Shown piece after piece: positions 62,574 through 64,000 of a stretch of DNA of 64,000 nt. Position 1 is the first letter of the stretch. Each line of letters opens with the position of its first letter. The DNA comes from Gymnopilus junonius. Taxonomy: Eukaryota; Basidiomycota; Agaricomycetes; Agaricales; Galerinaceae. The stretch is taken from NCBI GenBank assembly GCA_015501075.1, contig JADNYJ010000028.1, positions 186,001 through 250,000 of the forward strand. Reading direction: 5' to 3'. The position numbers and the translations under genes were made by a program. Below the pieces are notes generated by a model. It was not told the DNA's origin. It saw nothing but the letters and a program-made list of their open reading frames with translations, and ran no database searches.

Positions 62574-63501
62574 AACGTTCCTGTCACCTCCGATCTTTCG
62601 CGGATTCGCCAGCATAACCCTATCGTTCAAAAAGTATAATTGGCATGCCACTTTCCTTTTACATCGATTTCAATCTGAACCTATCAAACCCTCTCTTCCG
62701 AACGACTATCCTCTTTCCAATCATTTGCGCTCTCATCGCTTTCTTATTTTCTCGATCCAAGAACCTTGTTTCGATTTGGACGATATCTTCCTCCAGGGAG
62801 ATGGACATTCGCATTTCATGGCAAGCTCACTATCATTCTTTCGTTTATTATGGACGCATTCCATCAATTCATCATCCATCATTTGGGGGTCCTGTCGAAT
62901 GGGATCCACGGCATTTTTTCTTCGTGAACTATCCCCCTGTTTCTCGCTTCCACCGAACAATCCTCTACAGCGTGAAGAGCTCAAATAACTGGGAAGAACA
63001 TTTTGCCTATATATCGGTCGTCTCTCGTTCAAATTCAACTTCCAATTACCTCGTTTTTTTTTTCATCCTTGATATAGTCGAAAGAATGGATCGAAAACTG
63101 GCACCATTTCCCTGGATTCAGAGAATCATTAAATACACGCATTAGATTGGATCATTTTAGCAGCAGCATCCACATTGAAAATTTATTGCAATCGTTTTTT
63201 CAATGCGCCGCCCGTGATGAAATTCAAGAGGCGCTTTCTGTTGTCCGAGATCACCATGACATGCCCAATAAAGGGAAGCCCGACGTTGTGGCTGTGCCTT
63301 GATCAAAAGTTCAGCCATACTCTGCTTTCATTCTGCGTTGACGAGGCGCGGTGCACCGCCGTTTGCTGCGGATGTATTCCATGTTTATAATTTCAGGTTA
63401 GATTTACACCAATGAGCGACGAAATGTTTCTCATCCGAAACGCCATGGCCCATGCGAATGTCTGCTCTTCCTAAATTACTTTCTTTCGGCTGATCAACAA
63501 G
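62574..63501. other. intergenic with long chance frames
   Basis: About 930 bp. A 166-codon frame (62645-63145) and others on both strands overlap here. Their composition (Ser, Phe, Ile, His) and lack of motifs look like chance in T-rich DNA. Confidence 0.4.
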
Positions 63502-63942
63502 ATGTCCGTTTATTTTTCTGGACTCCTAAATTCCCATGAGGTGCTACCCAAGGCCATGTGCGCTGCGGTCCAGCTGGCACGAATAGGTGACGACATGACC
63601 AAAGGGTCAGGGAAGGCCGATCTGCGTGGACTTGAGGAAGCTGGACCTCGGGGTCGCGTCGAGCAAGCCGCACGCATGGAGTCGGGGGCGATGACGAGAG
63701 GCAAAACATTGACGACTACGGACAGGTATTTACAAGATAAATGTTATCTAATCTAATCCGACTAGCCAGATGAGGTTGCCGCAGTTGTTCATCGACTATC
63801 CTCGATTTATCTACCATTCCGTCTTGGCGTTTAACAGGTCCTCGAAATTCCTCTCTTTGACTTGGAAGCCAATAGGAAAAAGTATGAAGCGCGTGGCACA
63901 CCTCTTCGAGTGATTGGGCACATCAACGAAGCTCTGCGCTGA
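63502..63942 (+). pseudogene. possible gene with an in-frame stop
   Basis: Starts at an ATG at 63502 (MSVYFSGLLNSHEVLPKAMC, then AAVQLARIGDDMTKGSGKAD, polar and Arg/Gly-rich). An intron from about 63724 to 63773 would lead to DEVAAVVHRLSSIYLPFRLG, then a TAA, and immediately after it in the same frame VLEIPLFDLEANRKKYEARG and TPLRVIGHINEALR before a TGA at 63940-63942. The two halves look like one coding frame broken by a nonsense codon at about 63831-63833, unless I have misplaced an intron. The local GC content is higher than nearby. The family is not recognised. Confidence 0.35.
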
Positions 63943-64000
63943 GTAGGGAAAGATCAGAAGTCATGCGATGAGGCTCTCGTGGCAGTGGCACTACATTGGA

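Noticed and set aside
62645..63145. 166-codon open frame on the plus strand
   Set aside because: It overlaps other long frames on both strands in T-rich DNA, and has no motif and an odd Ser/Phe/Ile/His composition. Most likely chance.

Overview
The window looks like nuclear DNA of a mushroom-forming basidiomycete (Agaricomycetes, probably Agaricales). Genes are split by many very short GT-AG introns, mostly about 40-65 nt, and lie on both strands without operons. Several gene families are ones I know mainly from Agaricomycetes: an F-box/WD40 protein, an F-box protein, several multi-pass membrane proteins and a hydantoinase fused to DUF917. I saw no rRNA, convincing tRNA, CRISPR array or intact transposon. 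All identifications come from reading and hand-splicing the sequence; no database search was run.

Layout, left third. A multi-pass membrane gene runs off the left edge (1-631, -). An L-galactonate dehydratase-like enolase-superfamily gene follows (2499-4544, +). Next come an unknown gene (5803-6598, +), a four-helix membrane protein (7482-8193, -), an MFS permease (8465-10419, +) and a poorly resolved gene (10844-11770, -). Two orphan paralogs sit head to head (11900-12684, - and 13259-13860, +). They are followed by a damaged WD40 gene (14404-15788, -), a weak gene (16921-17427, +), a coiled-coil protein (18017-18704, -) and a frameshifted hydantoinase/DUF917 gene (19068-23658, +).

Middle. 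An unknown protein (23920-24727, -) and two secreted-protein genes (26049 and 26868, +) precede SEC14 (28109-29159, -) and SEC62 (29933-30868, +), which are divergently transcribed. Between SEC62 and a cystathionine gamma-synthase gene (34204-36308, -) lies the most unusual region, 31.4-33.2 kb. Four unusually long introns each hold a structured element that opens with CCCCTATCGG and closes with AGCATACGAGGGG or a near copy. The two ends can pair, while the interiors differ. I read this as a candidate new family of intron-borne structured RNAs. SDS23 (36672-38604, -) follows.

Right half. It contains an F-box gene (41166-42100, -), a secreted Ala/Lys-rich protein (45430-47067, +), GFA1 (48710-51262, +), a DUF302 protein (53068-53643, +), two related membrane proteins (54948-56523 and 60864-62573, +), a small gene built from tandemly duplicated exons (58148-58773, +) and a possibly broken gene at the right edge (63502-63942, +).

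Housekeeping genes (GFA1, SEC14, SEC62, STR2, SDS23) read cleanly through every exon I traced. Frameshifts cluster in the WD40, hydantoinase and L-galactonate dehydratase genes. That pattern fits gene decay better than uniform sequencing error, although error cannot be excluded. The genes do not form one pathway; they are ordinary neighbours on a fungal chromosome.
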